Positions 23,301 to 35,591 of a DNA stretch of 64,000 nt are shown here, piece by piece (the first letter of the stretch is position 1; the number at the start of each line of letters is the position of its first letter). The DNA comes from Cinnamomum chago. Taxonomy: Eukaryota > Streptophyta > Magnoliopsida > Laurales > Lauraceae. Position numbers and translations under genes: made by a program. The notes beneath the pieces are model-generated. The model had not been told where the DNA came from, searched no databases, and was given only the letters and a program-made list of their open reading frames with translations. The DNA lies in NCBI GenBank assembly GCA_038049695.1, contig CP142453.1, positions 131,802,001 to 131,866,000 of the forward strand, read 5' to 3'.

Positions 23301-23866
23301 TGAGGGAAAATGTGCTTCTGATGATAAAAAACTGGTTCCTCTCAAGCCCGGAATTGGTTCGTCATCACAGTGCATGCTGCCTAGTATTGGTTTGCACTTG
23401 AATGCTCTTGCAAGTACCTCAAAGGACTTCAGAATTGTCAAGCATGAGTCTTTGACTTCTGTAGGCCGATTAATTAGTATGCCAAGATCTGTTGGTTCAT
23501 TTCATTCCCTAGCAGCTACACACAATTCTACAAATCAATCTTTGGCTCCAAACAATGCTCAAGGAGACTTGAGCTCTAATGGCAATGCAGTTCAGGGTAT
23601 GCAAGATGATCTTCAGGAACCTGCACTTGAAATTGGTGAAGAGTTCAATCAGAATAGCCCCAAGAAGAAGAGGCATGCACTCTATTCCATTTATTGCTGT
23701 CAGTTTAATTTTGTTCCAGGATGCTGATATATTTCTTACCTGGCTTCTGCTTTCAGTTTGTTACTGAAAACCGAGGTTTCACAATGAACAAGCGCAGGCT
23801 GGAAAATGCTGGAGAAGGTGAGGCTTGTAAGCGCTGCAACTGTAAGAAGTCTAAATGCTTGAAACT
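20329..23866 (+). pseudogene. TSO1-like: TSO1-like (tesmin/CXC, CPP family) transcription factor pseudogene, 4 exons
   Basis: CPP/TCX proteins are nuclear DNA-binding regulators of cell division and floral development, with two CXC (CRC) zinc-binding motifs. Exons with GT-AG borders: 20329-20489 ([14 protein letters not shown]… through RFLGR), 20593-21372, 23185-23672 (RRRCLVFD landmark) and 23757-23866 ([17 protein letters not shown], the first half of CXC1). Damage: an in-frame TAG at 20410-20412 in the first exon; a frameshift near 20990, after which the other frame continues CYDWEKLISDAAPDVLIFNS; and a GC instead of GT donor after 23672. The N-terminal first exon is missing and everything after the first half of CXC1 is missing, so no DNA-binding domain is complete. 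It lies between two CACTA left ends. The family is certain; that it was captured by the transposon is inference. Confidence 0.88.
22180..22308 (+). mobile_element. tRNA-derived SINE in the TSO1-like intron
   Basis: A-box TAGCTCAATGGTAGG (from about 22187) and B-box-like GGGACCAATCCC (about 22227) have tRNA-like spacing, and the copy ends in an A/GAA-rich tail at 22290-22308. This fits a pol III SINE. It differs from the SINE family at 35592 and 63479. I did not establish its target duplication. Confidence 0.65.
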
Positions 23867-24985
23867 GTAAGTATATCACATTCACTTGTTTGCTTTTGAA
23901 TTTAAAAGTTGATGGCTGTTGTTGTTTCTAATATTTCAAGTCAGGCCTATGTTCCCTACCAAAGCATACATACTTAAACATGATAATAAAATTTGTACGG
24001 TTGACCCAATAGTCATCCCGCCTATTCAACCCATTCATTCAGATGCATTCTGATTTAGATATTGGATTATTGGGTGCATTTTGGACAAATGATCAGATCA
24101 TTCAGAATGTGGTTTGTTTGGCAGTGATGGTGGGTTTGTCCAACTTGTATGGATTGCAGAGAGTGAGTCATTTAAATTTTATTCTAAATTACCATTTTAC
24201 ATCAAGGTTATGCCTTAGTTTCCTTCCAAATTTTGATCAAGTTCACTCTTTTATGGCTTTACCAGAACCTGTATGAGTTTAGTGCATCTAGAACTGGGTA
24301 CCCCCACCCACTCAATTTCTCAAGATATTGCTCTACTATCATAGAGATAACAAATGAAAAAAAATAAATCTTTAAATTCATCTTTACTGGTTTAACCCCA
24401 ACCTGGACTGCATTAGCATGTTACTTCTTCATTTGTTTAATGATCAATAAGCCCACTCGTTGTTGTTAAAATCTTACAAATCGGGATCTTACGACTTACA
24501 AGTCATATTGAATTCTAGGGAAACAAATTCGTATCTATGCAACAAATCCTATTTAGAAGTCAATCTTACGGTTTGATACTTGTTGCATCAAATCTTATGA
24601 TCCCCCTTTTTTGTTGTTTTCGTTATTGAGAAGTTACCTAGTGATTAAGGAGACCTCTTAGTGATATATGTCGTGATGTTCTTCATGACTGTATGACAGT
24701 CTAATTTATCATTGCATTGATTTTGCTATGGATCAATTAATGGCTACTCTTTTTTTTTTTTAAATTTAGTTTAATTTTTTTTCAAAAAATTGTACGATTC
24801 ATGATTCGATTTGACCCATTGAACGATCTGCGATGCAAATTTTATTTTCAGAATAATGAATCCACATGCCCTGTAATAGAGATTTGTATCTTTATACATT
24901 GCATGGAGATGTATAGTGTCATTCCCATATATGTGAGTCAGCCAGAATGCTTTATATTTCTAAATACAGAACTTTTTCACCAGTA
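23867..24985. other. Remainder of TSO1-like intron up to CACTA end
   Basis: It starts with the donor GTAAGTATATC after CXC1 and is AT-rich throughout. The next expected exon (YCECFAAG…) is not found before the CACTA terminus at 24986. Confidence 0.5.
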
Positions 24986-25654
24986 CACTACAACAAATCG
25001 GATTTTCAGCGACGAAAATATTTGCGACGCAACCCAAAGCGTCACAAAAAATAATTTTTTTGCAACATAAAATTAGACCCGTCGCAACAAGTTAAGTATT
25101 TGCGACACACGACTCCATGCGTCGTAAATAGATACTTTCAGCAATGAATATAGTGCGTCGCAAATAAATGCGTCAAAAAATCATTGGCGCCAAATGGCGG
25201 TAAAATTATTCGCGACGCCAGATAGTCATTTGCAACACAATCATCTGTCGTAAATAATTGTCTCTATTTGCAACGCAATTCCCGCGTCGCAAATAATTTT
25301 TAGTCTGAGCTAGGTCATAGAAAAGTTAAGGTTTTTTGCAACAGTTTCCTTTTTGCGTCGCACATAATATCTTATCCCCGATGCTGATGTCTTTGCGTCG
25401 CAGATAATTATTATTAGCGACCTCCATCATATGGTGTCATAAAAATTTTAAGCTAAGAAATTAACTAATTTCTTCCCTCATCCACCATTATGGAAAAAAA
25501 AATGATACATTTATTTGGGACGCAATTTTGACGTCACAAATAATATTTAGTTGCGACAGCATACATGTTGCATTGCAGATAGTGAGTTTTTTTGCGACGT
25601 GGATTTAAATGCGTCGTAGATAATAGTTTTATTAGTGACATTATTTTATAGCGT
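24986..25654 (+). mobile_element. CACTA element B left end
   Basis: It starts with an intact CACTACAACAAATCGG and carries GCGTCGCAAA-type subterminal repeats, collinear with 18147-18790. The three bases before it (GTA) do not match those after the right end at 33666 (TTT), so 24986-33666 is not a simple insertion with an intact 3-bp duplication. Confidence 0.8.
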
Positions 25655-26440
25655 CACTAAAACAAACTGCACATTTCCCGACACTATTTACTGACGCAGT
25701 GAAAATTTGTGTTGGTATAAGTCTTATTTCCAACGCATATTTGGATTGCGTTGGCAAAAGTCACAAAAATTGCTACTGTTACCGATGCAAGTAAGACCGA
25801 GTTGGCAAAAGCTGTGGAAACCACATCGGCGCCAACAAAAAAATTCCCTCAAAAAGAGAGGAAAAGTTTTACAGACGTGTGTTTTTTTAATGGCGATGCA
25901 ATAATGCATTGACAATTATCTTACATACTGGCGACGCACAGGTGTGCGTTGGAAAAACTCTGAGTTTTTATTCGCACCATTGCCAACGTATGAGTTGCGT
26001 CGACAAAGCCCCATTTATGACAAACTTATCTTTTCCGACAGTGCAAAAGTCATATGGTGCGTTTGGCTGTAGCAACTTCCTGATGATTGGTACAACGATT
26101 AGCGATTGGTACAGCGATTGGCCAAACACAAATACAAGACAACAACAAGTTACATCGATAGCTTCTAGAGCCTCAAATCGCTGATATTCCATAATCTCGG
26201 TCCCCCAGCTTTATAATCAGCAACGGCTTTTACAATCAGCAACAACAACAACTTCTACATAACCTCAATCGCTATCAGTAATTGTTTTGACCAAACACAG
26301 CCATAGAGAATTACTTACTGCTTTTACCGATGCAAGTAAGACCACGTTTGTAAAATCTCTGGAAAGTACTTTTGAGAGTAAAATGTATTTATAGTGTCCA
26401 TTATTCGCTGGACGTCGGTAAAAGTTATTTGCTGTGGTTG
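25655..26440 (+). mobile_element. Second CACTA-like terminus nested in B
   Basis: CACTAAAACAAACTGCAC at 25655 resembles the CACTACAAGAAACTGCAC end at 60040. It is followed by a different set of subterminal repeats (CCAACGCA / TGCGTTGGCAAAAG). It may be a second family inserted in, or recombined with, element B. Confidence 0.5.
26058..26308. mobile_element. Small MITE-like element with GTTTGGCTGT ends
   Basis: GTGCGTTTGGCTGTAG near 26058 and GACCAAACACAGCCATAG near 26291 are imperfect inverted repeats enclosing about 250 bp. No coding capacity. Superfamily not decided. Confidence 0.4.
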
Positions 26441-29400
26441 TTGCGGTGGCCATTTGTGGCCCCCGTTAAAAGTTAATAAAAATTCCCCATCCTATACCCT
26501 AAACTCCCTCCCTCGCTCCAGTGTTTATCTCTATCTCTCTGTCTCAAAAATCCCTCTCACAGATCTGAGAGAGTCCGGTCCTCCTGCTTCTTCTTCTCTG
26601 ATCTCGGCGATTAGTGACAACTGTGGCAGCAACCTATCACTGCTTCGTTTCTTCTCTGGCGACAATCAACTCGTCCCAAAACCCCTTTCGTCCTTTTCAA
26701 GACCGTGTCTTCGCTTCCTTTTCCTTCTCCGACGACTAGGGCGATGACGAAACGAGGTAGCCCGTTTTCTCCGGTTTCTGCAAAGCAATGGCAATCCTGT
26801 TTTCTGAGGTTTCTACAAAACTGTGGCCCTCTCTCCCTCTCTCACATATCGCAAAAATCCATCCTAGTCCTTCTTTCCGCAACCCAGAAACAGGTAGTGG
26901 CCTTCTCTTCTTCTCTGTGAAATCGAGACTCGCAGAAGCTGAACCAGAAACTCATGCTTCTGCTGCGATCAAACTCTGATCCCAGCCGAACCCGATCTCC
27001 ACTGCACCTCTCTGGCTTGATCCACGTTATCTTTCTCCAAGGATTTTGGGTAAGTTGCTTCCCTTCTTCACTCACTTTAGGTTGAGTTCTTAAATCAAGG
27101 TTGTTTCTTGTTGATATGAAGCTTTTGTTGTTTCCATGATTTGTTTGTGTCTCATGCTTTATTTCTGTTTTGTTTTGCTTGTATCGTTGTGGGGTTTTAT
27201 GGGTGATTTCTAATTTACTGTTTGGAGTTTGTGTTTACTTGATTTGGCTTGGGAAGGGAGTTTGGAAAATGGGTTTTTCTTTATATTGTATTGTTGTGGG
27301 GTTTTATGGGTTATTTCTAATTTACTGTTTGGAGTTTGTGTTTGCTTGATTTGGCTTGTGAAGGGAGTTTGGGAAATGTGTTTTTCTTTATATTCGGAAA
27401 TGAAAGTTGTTGTTAGTGATATTGTAGAAAAATGCCATTATCAAAGGTTTTATTTGGGGTTTGAAATCTTCATAAACGAGAAGAAAAAGAGTAAATTGTT
27501 GCATTGTACTGTTCTTTCTCTTTAGAGTTGTTTTATTCTGTTCTTAATTTTACAGAGGAAGCAGGGAACTATTGCTCAATTCTCTAGATTTTGATTGCAG
27601 AGAAGAATTGAGCAATAAAGAAATAAAAATGGGAGTGTTATTGTTGTTTCTGTGAGAATCTTTTCTTATTCCTTATCCTCTTCTTTTGTTAATCGGTGAG
27701 AATCTTACAGCTCTTTTTTTGTATGAGAAGAGATTTCTATAAATTTTTGGGACTTCGTCGCTAATTAAATCAATTCTTTGCTTTCTCTGATATGAACATC
27801 ATAAGTGATTAGAGATTCTGATCATCCATGTGAAAGTATGATTAGATAAAATGGGTGGCATTTTAAATCTTTTAAGGTCCGAAGGACCAGTAAACAGATT
27901 TTTCTTTTCACTTAATTTCTCCGCGAACTCTACTGGATTCACTATGATACCTGGACACTTCAAGCTAAGAATTGTATCCATATTATCTTGTAATTGGTGC
28001 TTCAATTGTATACATTAAATCCAAATCTCTGCAGTATTTCATGACAATAACCATGCCATATACATCCTGTATCTAGGCATCATAGCTGGATGACTGGTCA
28101 GTGCCAATCTTGGACAGATCAGGCTCTAAACTCTTTGTATGTTCAAATAATCAATCCTTATGTAACATGAACAGGATTTTTCTTTTCCCTTAGAAGCGAC
28201 AAAGGAGAGATATTAACTGAAATGGAATCTGTACAGGAAATGCAGTCCAACTTGTTAGTGGACCACCCAAGTTAAACAAGAGATCACATCTAGGATGTGG
28301 AAAAAAAAAGGGAAAGGTAAAAAAGACACACCCATCTTCAAATACAATGGGCATCCTGATATTAGCTTTGATTTAAACACTCCTTTTGCCAATGAATCTG
28401 CCCTGGGACTCCATTGTCTTGGGATGTGAGCAAAGTAAGTGTCCACATTGGATCGTAGAAGTCTGCTCTCATTTTTCTGTCTGCCAATTTTCAAGGTGGT
28501 AAAGCTGTGCCTTGGGCCCATTCTATGGTGTTTCTTGAATCAGCTTCAATAAGGGCTCGTTTCCTCTCTTTGCAACGAATATTTTTATTTCTACTTTTGG
28601 AAATTTTCTTCTTTTAATCTGCTTTGCAAGTGGAACTTAATTTCCACTTGTTCAAAATAATATAATTGTGTGATTGTTTTCTGACACTGATCATGCTCTT
28701 TTTTGCTACTACTCTTTTGCAATTTGCAGCTCTTATTAGTTTGAATTTGTGAGACTCAACAATTCACATAGGGGATGTTATTTGTAGTACATGTACTAAC
28801 CATCTGGAACTTCGTTCTTTGTTTTTCACTTTTAATGGTTCCACCAGTAATTTTCTCTTTTGCACTTATTTTATCCTTGTAACTCCGCAAATCTATCTTA
28901 GGTATACGTATCTTTTTTTATTTTTTTCTTCTAATAGTATCGTAGCACATATATCTTAGGCACACACAGCTTTGTCTTTTTCTGTGGACCAACTTTTAGC
29001 CACGTACAATGGAAGCAAACAAAAATGACTGCCAAATGAGCACTTTTTTAAGGAAGTGGAAAGAGCTGGTGGAAAATGGGTGGGGAGAAGGAAATGGTCT
29101 TCAATTGAAGTGCCCTTCTCATTGTGCTGGTGAAATTTTAAGAAAAGAAAAAAGAGAAATAAAATTATAAAATTAGGTGCCCTTCTTCACCAACTGTGGG
29201 AACTTTTGATGGCTTGTCACTCTACAACTTGGGTCAATTCATGAAAGATGGATGTTTAGGTATCAGTGAAAAATAGTCCAGGAAGATGGAATGAAAACTC
29301 AATAGTTTTTTTAATCTGTTTCTTCATTTTCCAGCTGCTGTGTGTATAGAAGAATTTTTGTCCAGTGACATTTTCAAATAATGTTGTTGATTCTGCTTTT

Positions 29401-30710
29401 CCTCCTATTTCTTAGATGCTGTGATTTATTTATTTTTATTGAGGTTTGTTGCCTTGTATCATGGTTAATGTTGCAGCATTTAATCATTCTGTAGATATAA
29501 AGATGCTGCAGCAAATATTACAGTGAAGGAAAGTGATCTGTTCTACTTTTCCTAGTTTTAGGACTTTGAATTGCATGATATCCTGCTATGGAATCTATTG
29601 AAGTAGTCTATTGTAATCCCACAGGGTGTTGAGTTATGAAATTCTAAAATGGATTATGCGTAAACTTCTGTGATTTGTAATTAGTTATGACAGAATAAAA
29701 ACTTCTGTGACTTGGGTACCTGAAGTTATCCAAATGCATTAGTCTTCATTTGTGCAACCAAGAGTTTCATGGACCCCAGAATTGCCCCCACATCCAAACT
29801 ACCCATAAAGAATGGGCATTATTTGGCTTTGAGTGTCCCATTATTTTGGTGCACATTCATGTATAAAATGCTTTGGTTAGTGGCTCTTCAGATTCTGTAA
29901 CTCATTTAGATCGAAGGACATACTCTAGCCCATGAAAGGCACCTGCGGATGGGGTATTCCGTGACACATGAACTCCAACTAAATCATGTGGGCACGTTTC
30001 TTGACATGGGTTGCTGGATTAGGTAGCTGGCTTTCCTGTGTAAAGATTCACATGGAAAACTTCTGGAACAAACCTAGACCCCCTTCCTGTTGTCCTCCGC
30101 TGGCTGTAGGACCTTGTTCTAGTAATTTGAGCAGGACTGAGCAGAGGAGAGGAACTGAGAAAGATGGGCCTAAGGATTTCTTCTTCTGAGTAGGAGTATT
30201 CTATACCACACAAGTTTTGATTGCTTAAGAGAGAGCCTCCACACACCTAAAGATGTCAAGATGATATCTTTGGGTGAGCTTGTTGAGAAAAAAAATGAGG
30301 CCGTTAATTTGGAATACAGATGTTTCGATTGCCTTAGATTGATTCATTTTTTAAAAACCTCTCCTCTATTCTCACCTAAGCATGGTTCCCATTCAACAAC
30401 TAAAGCCAAAGATGGGTTCAACTGCTATTTATGGATGTGCACAATCCTTCTTTCATAAGGTATGAGTATCCTGCCCATAACATAATACTTTTTCATACTA
30501 ATATCCTTTTAACAGTATTATTTTCTTATTTAGAACATCTCTAATAAATGAAAATATTCACTTTGTACATTCTTTTCTAACATTTTATTATTGAAAAGCA
30601 GGAAAACGGAAATAATATATGAAACAATGAACCCAGGATTGTACATAAGTATCAGTGCACTACTTCATTTTGTTAATCGTATATTGCAGATATGATTATG
30701 TATTGTGCAG
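26441..30710 (+). other. Leader and long intron-like region in element B
   Basis: The start (GCGGTGGCCATTTGTGGCCC, about 26444) matches the equivalent place in element A, then a C/T-rich leader-like stretch runs to about 27050. A T-rich stretch with an internal repeat of about 110 bp (27185-27290 and 27295-27400, around TTTATGGGTxATTTCTAATT) follows. The rest to 30710 is AT-rich with no recognisable protein. Small open frames such as 26394-26747 and 29986-30189 have no support. Confidence 0.35.
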
Positions 30711-31874
30711 GATCAAGCTTCTTTAATATTTTTCAATGCCTTGAAAGTGGTAGTTATGCTAATACTATGGCTCCACTTGGAGGATGTAAGGAGGCTAATC
30801 ATGAAGCAACCAATCAAGAGGAGAGCCTCCCCATTTCAAAGGATGAGATTCCAGGACAATCGATTAATGCAAAGAAAAGGAAAATGAAGCCCGAGGGTTC
30901 CACAGTTGATTCCCGTTCTCAATTTGATAGCACTCAGGTAATCTACCCTTGATTGGGTCCAATGCATTTACATTTCTTAGCTTATATCAAATATACTAAG
31001 CCAAACTGCCAATTATTGACGTAGTGACTGCTGGTTTGGCAAGTGTTGATTTCATACGAACATTTGCCTACGATGGAAAGAGGAAGGTAATTTTTAGAAT
31101 TGTTTCTCTGATATTTTGGTTGGATATTTGATTAGGCAGAGAAGGAATTGTGGCAAGTGTGGAGAGTTTTCTATGGAAATGTGGTGATGGGTTTCTGTTT
31201 TGATTGTTGATTTCAGCTTCCTTACATCTCGAATGTACAAACGGAACTGATTGTGGTTCAGATCGATAAACTTGATTTGGTTTCGGAGGAGAGTTCACAT
31301 TCTCATATGAACGGGAGCTCAAGTAGGTAATGTTTCATTTCTCTATATTCAAAAGCTTGGGATTTGTTTGATTGATAAGTGGAATGGAAATGGCTTTCCA
31401 CAACTTTGAGTGGCAGAATTTCTGGGGAGGACTTTAAATTTTACAACCTTGGAATTTCTCCACTTGCAAATTGAGGAAAAACTATTTTAAGTTTGTAAAG
31501 TGACTTAGTAACCCAAGAATGATACATTTGATAACATTCTTAACATTGCTTTGAACCTCCTCATTTGGATGCTAAAGTGATATAAGATGTTGGAAGTGTA
31601 GGTATAAAGCATGGGGTGCTCTTTTGGGGCAAGAGTTAGCAGAAAAAGGCATCATAGTGGCATGCATTTAGACAGGTGTTTTCTATCTATTCGGGTTCAA
31701 CCATGTTGTAGTCCAATCTTATATATGTATACACTAAGCACAACACATTCATTAATGTATGATTTTTTAATTTCTGTCTAGGAACTTTCCTCACCGTGAT
31801 ATGGTGAAGGATGCTTATCGAGGAATCTCTTTTGTATGCAATAATACTTTTGAATATGGCGGTGATCCTGACAG
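30711..31874 (+). pseudogene. Unidentified multi-exon gene fragment inside element B
   Basis: Exon-like pieces with GT-AG borders: 30711-30937 (a lysine-rich KKRKMKPE that could be a nuclear signal); one ending at 31086 (…TAGLASVDFIRTFAYDGKRK); 31217-31326 (LPYISNVQTELIVVQIDKLD… SSSR); and 31782-31874 ([18 protein letters not shown]… GGDPDR). The last three join in consistent phase with no stop, and the wording looks like real conserved protein. I do not recognise the family. The link of the first piece to the rest is uncertain. The sequence stops after a donor at 31874 and the CACTA right-end segment follows, so the gene is incomplete; capture of a host gene fragment is the likeliest explanation. 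Confidence 0.5.
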
Positions 31875-32724
31875 GTAACAGATGTCTAATTTATCATTCA
31901 GCTTAATAATTAGAGAAAACATCCAATGTTCAATGTGGGGATTTACTCATGAATTAGTGCATGGTCTCTCCATGTGGTGACTGTAACAGATATATGATTC
32001 ATTGTTAAAGACAATTCTTTTGAGAAATAATGCTAGAATGTTATTGGAGATAAATGTTTGAACATAATTAATTGTGAGTAGTTTACTCCTAACAAGGGTA
32101 AACAAAAACCATTTCTTTTCCAAATTAGTTATTACCATTTTCATTCGATAATTGCATTTCTTCTTATTGTGGTTTCATATTGTGGAAATGAGTGCTATCA
32201 GTAAATGATAAGTTATTATTTGACGTTCTTTGGTTTGATTCTGCTGCATATGTGTTTTAGTCAAAGTGTAGAAATGCAGATTTTTGGTGTGGAGAGTTTT
32301 CTTTAATCTTGATTAAGTATATTTAGAACGCAGATTTTCGGTTTTTTAATGATTATTGAAGGTTTTTTTAGCAAGAATTATACTAGTTATTTCAGTCTTT
32401 ATAAGTAATTTAATAACACAGTTTTTTTTTTAATTTTTCAATGATTAATGAAGTATCATTTCATGATAATATATATTCCCCTTCTGTATGCTATGAATTC
32501 TTTTCTTTCTTTTCTTTTCGTTTTTGGTGTTTCCTTATCACCATATATGGGGCAATACACAATGCTCGGTTGGTTTTTCCTTCACGTGGTACTTAGAAAT
32601 GATCTCATCACTTACACATCCAGTGTTGGCAATTTCACTTGCTTCTCATCCTTGGTGATGTTAATATGACTAGTTATAATGGCAAATATAGTTGTGTTTT
32701 ATAGATTTTCTTTATAGATTTTAA
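31875..32724. other. Intron-like AT-rich stretch
   Basis: It starts with GTAACAG and has no coding signal. Small open frames (for example 32448-32669) are low-complexity. Confidence 0.35.
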
Positions 32725-33955
32725 CATCTATCTTGTTTTATTTATTACAGATTGAAATGGGAGATGAAGAGAAAATAAGAACAAGCAACATTTTTTGACC
32801 GATTTGGATAGTGCGGATCAATTTGAGGATGCTATATTTTATCGTGGAAATTGCTTGTCGTCTCTCTGTGATACATATTGAAGACTGCATTTCAATTATT
32901 GTTTCTATGTTATATTGAGACCAACTATTATATAGATTTATGTTTAACAGAATTTTATCAATATCATTCAGTAAGAATTTGTGATGAGGACAACTGATTC
33001 GTTGCACTCAAATTTAATGAATTAATTTAGTTTATGTTTTTACATCGATGGAGTGTTATTTTCATACCTGAATTGCAACTTAGAGATATATGATGTGATG
33101 ACCTAATGGTGACTTTGCATTAAAGATTTGTGAATGGATGACTTGTGAATGGATGATGAGATTATATTTGTATTGATTGGGTATAAAATCAGGAAAAATA
33201 TATCTATTTTAAAAATATTAAAATATTTTTTTTTGAGAAATTATTAGTTGCGGCGCTTTTATTGCATTGCAAATAATCAAATGTAACAAGATAAATATTA
33301 TTTACCACACCACATAAGCGTCGCAAAAAAAATAAATATTTGCAACATTATATGAGCGTCGCCTTTAATAATTTATTAGCGACCTTTTAGAATCGTCGCA
33401 AATATAAATTATTGGTGACGCAATTTTACCGTTGCAAATAAATCATTATTTGCGACGTTTATAATACGTCGCAATTGCTACGTAATTATCAACGCTTTAA
33501 AACCGTCGCAAATACTCTCTCCAATTGCCACGCTGCAGTCTTTAGCGTAGCTAATCTTTCTGTGACCTCATTATTTGCGACCCCTTTGCGACGCTTAGTT
33601 TTTTGCGTCGCAATTACTTATTGCGAAGCTTTTTTGGCATCGCAAAAAGGCGAAATTGTTGTAGTCTTTGATTGTAAGGCTTGTAGAGAACTACTATTGA
33701 TGTTTGTTTGAGGTTTGATTTGATTTGGAATAAAGTTGTTTCTCTAATGTTATCAAATTTTGTTCGCGCAAGAAGCCTAACCCTTCACCGATGTCTTTAG
33801 GATTCTTTGTGTCAGGCACCACTCAGCTATTAACGTTCAACACAGTTGGGGCACCATCTGTGAGAGGACTGATACTATCATTAGGTTGTCTGTTCCTCGA
33901 AGCGAGACAGTACCAGAGCTCACGGAGCTTGAGCTACTGGAGCTACGAGTTGTTT
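32725..33955. repeat. Duplicated segment, copy 2 (CACTA right end plus gypsy-LTR flank)
   Basis: Homologous to 16835-18146 with scattered substitutions and one fewer ~80-bp subterminal repeat. It contains the right terminus of element B and the same flank. Confidence 0.85.
33225..33666 (+). mobile_element. CACTA element B right end
   Basis: GCGACG/CGTCGC subterminal repeats lead to GAAATTGTTGTAGTC ending at 33666, the inverted counterpart of the left terminus at 24986. If the pair is genuine the element is about 8.7 kb. Confidence 0.7.
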
Positions 33956-34662
33956 GTTATTGGATACTGTGTTTTATCCCAATTGATGATATATTAGCAT
34001 ATGTAGACCGCCTACTTTGGTAGTTTGTTTACGATTCGAATGCAATGAATCTCTTACGATCAGAGTGCTATGCATATCTTATAATCATGTTTATTGTTTA
34101 ATCTCTCTAGTATTGCATATCTATGTTGATTATATCTTTATTGTCTTGACATCCGTTGTGTTGTTGATGCTACGTTTGGTGTTTAGGTATTGAGCATTTC
34201 TACCCCGTGGAGGAGGAGCCGACAGAAGAAGTTCAGGCAGATCAGCCTGATTACTTCCTAAAGTATAGTACGAACGACATTGTATAGCCGTGACGACCCC
34301 GTATATTAGAGCCTTCACGATTGATCCTACTAGTTTCATCTTTTGATTTATTATATTGTTGTTTAGGCCTAGTTTTAGTGTGACCTTTTTCTTATAATTA
34401 ATATTTTGTTAACAGTCTCAAACTCAAACTCTAATTATGTTATTCAGTAATTTGCTCTTAACTATTCATCTTTAAGATATCAATTGCATTTATGAAGCTT
34501 CCTCTAATTGTTGTATATATTTGAGGAAATGTTTATACCTCACAACGGTCTTCGATCTAGATGGGATGTGATTAAGGCAAGTGACATGTGATTAATGTTG
34601 AATTTATTTTAATTGACCCTAATATCACGTATAATCTCGATTTCACTTTTAGGGGCGTGACA
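33667..34662 (+). repeat. Probable Ty3/gypsy LTR, 3' part
   Basis: The sequence runs to GGGGCGTGACA at 34662, a common end of plant gypsy LTRs. No primer site follows, so it is a solo or truncated LTR. Its 5' part is missing because the CACTA right end abuts it at 33666. The first 280 bp are duplicated at 17865-18146. Confidence 0.45.
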
Positions 34663-35574
34663 CTAAATCGAAGAAGAAGAAAAGAAAACGAGGCCGATAG
34701 AAAGTACAAAGTAGAAAGCAGAAAGCCTGTGTGCTCATACCAGCGATGCGACAACGTGTTTGTTGAGTTATATATTAAGCCCCGAGTATCTCCCACGAGC
34801 TTCCCGTGTGGCCTCGGAGCTGGAGTTGTAGCAGCTATTACACGGCTCGATAAATTCTATACCATCGAAGAATATATGGTGAATCCTCAGTTTTATTATC
34901 TAATTGAGTGAATGATGGAAAAGGTGACTAGGCATTGGTGTGGCATTGATCAAGACGTCTAAGTTTAACCCCGCTGGCCATTTTCACCCTTATGAATGGC
35001 TGGGGCCATCGAAGTCTTGAGACAGTCATCTAATGGTTTTATTTTTTGCAATTTCCTCAAAATGCAAGATGAATCAACGGCTCAAAATTTGACCCCATCC
35101 CTTCTTGGGTTTGCAAAGAGGATGAATGAATGGTTTTAATCGTGATTTAGGGGCCCACATGAGTGAGAATTTTGAAAAAAACAGACCTTTAAAAAAGTCC
35201 ATATATATATATATATGTGTAAAGTACTGTTGCAGCAAAAACCTGTGCTTGTGTGAATTTCAGCAATCCAACGTAGCGAGCTGAGAGATGCTTGAAGAGA
35301 GTTTTTAACTACTTTTTTCATCCTTGCAAGTGAAGGAGAGGAAAGGAGACTAATATTTAGTGAGACAACCCACTCTAATAACATAAGAAAAACACAATAA
35401 ATTTGTAAGAAACTTATCTCTCAAAGGTAATATAGAGGATATCCATTGATCAGAAATCTATTTTGTACAATTAAAAAACTTGATAAATAATTCTTAAGAA
35501 GTAATCTTCTGTTAGACTGTATTAGGAAAAACTTTCAAAATATGCACTTGCTAAGTACTTGTAGCTATATGTTA
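34663..35574. other. Intergenic, no gene seen
   Basis: A purine-rich patch (34663-34700) and a short (TA)n run at about 35202-35216. The open frame 34588-34911 spans the LTR end and is not credible as a gene. Confidence 0.35.
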
Positions 35575-35591
35575 AGACGGTTATGAGGAAA

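Noticed and set aside
34588..34911. 107-codon open frame
   Set aside because: It spans the end of a gypsy LTR and unrelated flank; no domain.
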